This document shows positions 47,501-49,058 of a DNA stretch of 49,058 bases, piece by piece. The notes under the pieces were generated by a model, which had not been told where the DNA came from, searched no databases, and saw only the letters and a program-made list of their open reading frames with translations. Source of the stretch: an uncultured Mycoplasmatota bacterium (lineage in GTDB: Bacteria; Bacillota_I; Bacilli_A; RF39; UBA660). A program made the position numbers and the translations under genes. The stretch is from positions 1-49,058 of the forward strand of contig URCH01000008.1 of the NCBI GenBank assembly GCA_900546275.1, in the 5' to 3' direction. The first letter of the stretch is position 1. Each line of letters begins with the position of its first letter.

Positions 47501-49058
47501 CTGCAGCAACAGTTATAGTTGTTGAAGATGTAAGATTACTACAAGTTTGACTACTAGTAGCCCAACCATATTTAATAGTATAGCTACCAGCAGTTAAACC
47601 ACTTCCACCTGTATCTTTAAGTGTTATAGTAGCATCTGATTCTTTTTTATAAGTTGTACCATTAGTTTCTGTTATTTCTAAAGTAGGGGCTGTATTATCA
47701 ATAATTACATTTGTAGATATTGAAGCTGTATCATTTTTATTTCCAGCTTTATCAGCAACCATACCAGCACCCACTGAAAGATTAAGAGCACCATTACCTG
47801 TTACACCAGACAATGTTAATGTATAACTATATACACCATTTGATACAGAATTATATTTTAATGATTTTGTAGGTGTTACTGTTGTAGTTCCTACTTTTAC
47901 TGTTATATCAGAATCAGTGAATGTATTTGTATCTATTCCACTTGTAAGATCTGTAATTTTTAATGGAATTGTTATTGTTGTAGACGAATTTGCATAACTA
48001 ACTGATGCATTTCCATTAATAGCGACAACTGGTTTTGTTGTATCTATTTTTAAAGTTGATGATTTTACTTCTGATACATTTCCTAAGTTATCTACAACAC
48101 GAATATATATTACATCATTTCTTTGTGCATTTCTTTCCATTACATATTTGGTTGTACTACCATTTTTTGTTATTGTAAATCCACCACCTGTACTCCAAGT
48201 AGTTTGATTATTTAATCTATATTCAATCCTATTTATTCCAGAATTACCTTCTGTTACATTCCATTCTAATTTTGTATAACCATTTGTCCAATCATCTAAT
48301 CCTGCTGATTTATATTCAGATGAATCTGATTGTTTGATAGATTTAGTAATATCTGAAAGAATTGGTCCTTCATTATCTAAATACATATTTGAAGAAACAA
48401 CACTATTAGCACTTAATGTGTTTTTAGCTCTATCAGTTATTGAAGTACTATTACATACATATAGTTTTCCTGCTCCTGTTTTACCTTTAACATTTACTTT
48501 AACAGAACCTGATGTTGCTCCTGCAGCAACAGTTATAGTTGTTGAAGATGTAAGATTACTACAAGTTTGACTACTAGTAGCCCAACCATATTTAATAGTA
48601 TAGCTACCAGCAGTTAAACCACTTCCACCTGTATCTTTAAGTGTTATAGTAGCATCTGATTCTTTTTTATAAGTTGTACCATTAGTTTCTGTTATTTCTA
48701 AAGTAGGGGCTGTATTATCAATAATTACATTTGTAGATATTGAAGCTGTATCATTTTTATTTCCAGCTTTATCAGCAACCATACCAGCACCCACTGAAAG
48801 ATTAAGAGCACCATTACCTGTTACACCAGACAATGTTAATGTATAACTATATACACCATTTGATACAGAATTATATTTTAATGATTTTGTAGGTGTTACT
48901 GTTGTAGTTCCTACTTTTACTGTTATATCAGAATCAGTGAATGTATTTGTATCTATTCCACTTGTAAGATCTGTAATTTTTAATGGAATTGTTATTGTTG
49001 TAGACGAATTTGCATAACTAACTGATGCATTTCCATTAATAGCGACAACTGGTTTTGT
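44508..49058 (-). CDS. giant secreted Ig/MBG-repeat surface protein, 3' part
   Basis: The frame is open from the stop at 44508 to the window edge (1,516 codons), so the start and any signal peptide are outside. From the open end it contains Ig-like repeats with the DNxGN-type calcium/turn motif (VVDNLGNVSE, VADKAGNK) in two identical 340-residue units, then one diverged unit (DDWSLYATKLEW), MBG-type domains (YGAGDPALTYTYSNQVSG, KTYDGSAL, GTGNYTG-like repeats), and a C-terminal Ig-like domain ending in Cys-Lys. No LPXTG motif or membrane helix is present at the C-terminus. It probably forms an adhesin-like fibre. The first ATG reported in the frame is only an internal Met. Confidence 0.82.
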   Translation of the reverse strand, partial: TKPVVAINGNASVSYANSSTTITIPLKITDLTSGIDTNTFTDSDITVKVGTTTVTPTKSLKYNSVSNGVYSYTLTLSGVTGNGALNLSVGAGMVADKAGNKNDTASISTNVIIDNTAPTLEITETNGTTYKKESDATITLKDTGGSGLTAGSYTIKYGWATSSQTCSNLTSSTTITVAAGATSGSVKVNVKGKTGAGKLYVCNSTSITDRAKNTLSANSVVSSNMYLDNEGPILSDITKSIKQSDSSEYKSAGLDDWTNGYTKLEWNVTEGNSGINRIEYRLNNQTTWSTGGGFTITKNGSTTKYVMERNAQRNDVIYIRVVDNLGNVSEVKSSTLKIDTTKPVVAINGNASVSYANSSTTITIPLKITDLTSGIDTNTFTDSDITVKVGTTTVTPTKSLKYNSVSNGVYSYTLTLSGVTGNGALNLSVGAGMVADKAGNKNDTASISTNVIIDNTAPTLEITETNGTTYKKESDATITLKDTGGSGLTAGSYTIKYGWATSSQTCSNLTSSTTITVAAGATSGSVKVNVKGKTGAGKLYVCNSTSITDRAKNTLSANSVVSSNMYLDNEGPILSDITKSIKQSDSSEYKSAGLDDWTNGYTKLEWNVTEGNSGINRIEYRLNNQTTWSTGGGFTITKNGSTTKYVMERNAQRNDVIYIRVVDNLGNVSEVKSSTLKIDTTKPTWNSGITKYNKNTSSATYTLAGSDDWSLYATKLEWSFNESISGINRIEYRINDATTWTTSGGFTTSQDGNIYKYVMERTNKRDNLLHLRAVDNAGNVSEEKSIRLRIAYSATIPTNSLCVTRTYNGSNQQITSATSGAGYTLSGYTQKNAGTHTITATLASGYRWSDNTGGTKKFSCSINKRTLTVKADAKSKIYGAGDPALTYTYSNQVSGQTPKFSGALSRTAGENVGTYAIKQNTLALADSSTFLAKNYTIAYTGANLTINAKNASTFTVTLSPTSYTYDGKAKTPTVTVKDGNTTLTLNTHYTIAYKNNINAGTATATITGKGNYTGTKAVNFTINKKSVALTWGSTTTFTYTGGAQAPTARVTTGISNETMVVTRTTGTNAGSYTSTASCSSVTGGQAKCSNYTLTGTTKAFTIGKKTTTVTAASASKTYDGSALTKTSGCASSTNLVSGHTATCTNSGTITNAGSVTNTLSTVVIKDASGTVVTKNYTITKANGTLTVNKKSITVTWKSTTTFTYNGSYQGPSLSSTSLTGANSETVYIAITSGAQSTSAGSYTAKATCVHVSKGSETKNCDNYTLSGGSKAYTISKAKPNVTIASSTWFNSSAYPVSQKANVAGTFNDAVSDGSTSIVQIVSNSSISVGANAVAMMVLKSNGTGTKNITIKFTPTDTTNYYSVTKTFTAKSDKTGPTISFERFTEGKGTNWCNTANWLLGWAPEDKNSGVSSTIPNLSSSSSQIKFSVGGVTKSASFGYDCPNVSACKTFYNKYIKGNDLSSYSNFYYMMYKPKTSGVGTGNTKIVIPAGLFKDNVGNSNVKTTLYGATLTSSACK
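47011..48030. repeat. 1,020-bp tandem repeat, unit 1
   Basis: Identical by eye, line by line, to 48031-49050 and in frame (340 codons). The unit codes for one complete set of Ig-like modules of the giant surface protein. Confidence 0.95.
48031..49050. repeat. 1,020-bp tandem repeat, unit 2, with start of a third
   Basis: Second identical unit. The eight bases after it (49051-49058, GGTTTTGT) are the start of another copy, so the array continues past the window edge. Confidence 0.93.

Noticed and set aside
47011..49050. Plus-strand reading frames at 47314-47550 and 48334-48570 as duplicated genes
   Set aside because: They are the antisense shadow of the identical repeat units of the giant surface protein, without ribosome binding sites.
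1..49058. Genetic code 4 (TGA as Trp), considered because of the AT-rich, mollicute-like style
   Set aside because: TGA serves as stop where the coupling and family lengths are clear, for example at the end of spoVAD (1269) in an ATGA overlap with spoVAE, and Trp positions use TGG.

Overview
The window is strongly AT-rich and reads as chromosomal DNA of a low-GC Gram-positive bacterium of the Firmicutes. It carries a sporulation block (spoIIAA-like, sigF-like, spoVAC, spoVAD, spoVAE), Firmicutes-type gene orders (yqeG-yqeH; ylbM/tmcAL beside the DUF177 gene and rpmF; yrrN/yrrO-like U32 genes with greA), a CIRCE-controlled clpB, and peptidoglycan genes including a meso-diaminopimelate-type MurE. 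TGA is a normal stop (for example at the end of spoVAD, in an ATGA overlap with spoVAE), so the code is the standard bacterial one and this is not a code-4 mollicute. My inference is an uncultured, spore-forming gut member of the Bacilli related to the RF39/RFN20-type lineages. The lineage is inferred from gene style only; no rRNA is present.

Layout. 1-0.9 kb: two unrecognised small genes. 0.9-3.8 kb: the sporulation cluster, with SpoIIAB missing between SpoIIAA and SigF and a SigG-like promoter before spoVAC. 3.8-13.4 kb: unknown proteins, a DcuC/YfcC-type carrier, a YtqA-like radical SAM protein, a HerA-like ATPase, yqeH, yqeG and a D,D-carboxypeptidase. 13.4-16.6 kb: a scar. A tRNA-Gly is followed by the C-terminal stub of a phage-type integrase, then a degenerate ISL3-family element that has cut off the 3' end of a DXS-like gene. 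16.7-24 kb: a membrane protein, rubrerythrin with its Fur/PerR-type regulator, an orphan sigma factor, ffh, rpmF, the DUF177 gene, tmcAL and an 8-oxoguanine glycosylase.

23.8-32.8 kb is a cell-wall cluster read on the minus strand: murE, mraY, two large prepilin-like beta-helix proteins, then a MurL-type epimerase and a MurD-type ligase. The MurL/MurD pair suggests that D-glutamate is made on the UDP-MurNAc dipeptide rather than by a free racemase. A third, small pseudopilin precedes murE, and murE's ribosome binding site lies in a terminator-like hairpin. 32.9-35.1 kb holds an N-domain-less ClpB under CIRCE and a consensus promoter.

35.1-43.7 kb mixes housekeeping genes (greA, trhP1/trhP2-like) with accessory ones: a truncated DUF1016 nuclease gene between two exact 42-bp palindromic repeats, a promoter-to-terminator small-RNA candidate with inverted repeats around its promoter, an ISL3 end remnant, a HipA-like kinase next to a transglutaminase-like protein, a Fic protein bracketed by direct repeats, and an intact ISL3 element inserted into a terminator hairpin with a perfect 8-bp target duplication.

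43.6-49.1 kb holds two small lipoproteins downstream of the 3' part of a giant secreted Ig/MBG-repeat protein, which contains two complete, identical 1,020-bp tandem repeats and the start of a third at the window edge. The best candidates for something undescribed are the HipA-like/transglutaminase-like pair, the palindrome-flanked DUF1016 locus with its possible invertible promoter, and the beta-helix pilins embedded in the cell-wall cluster.
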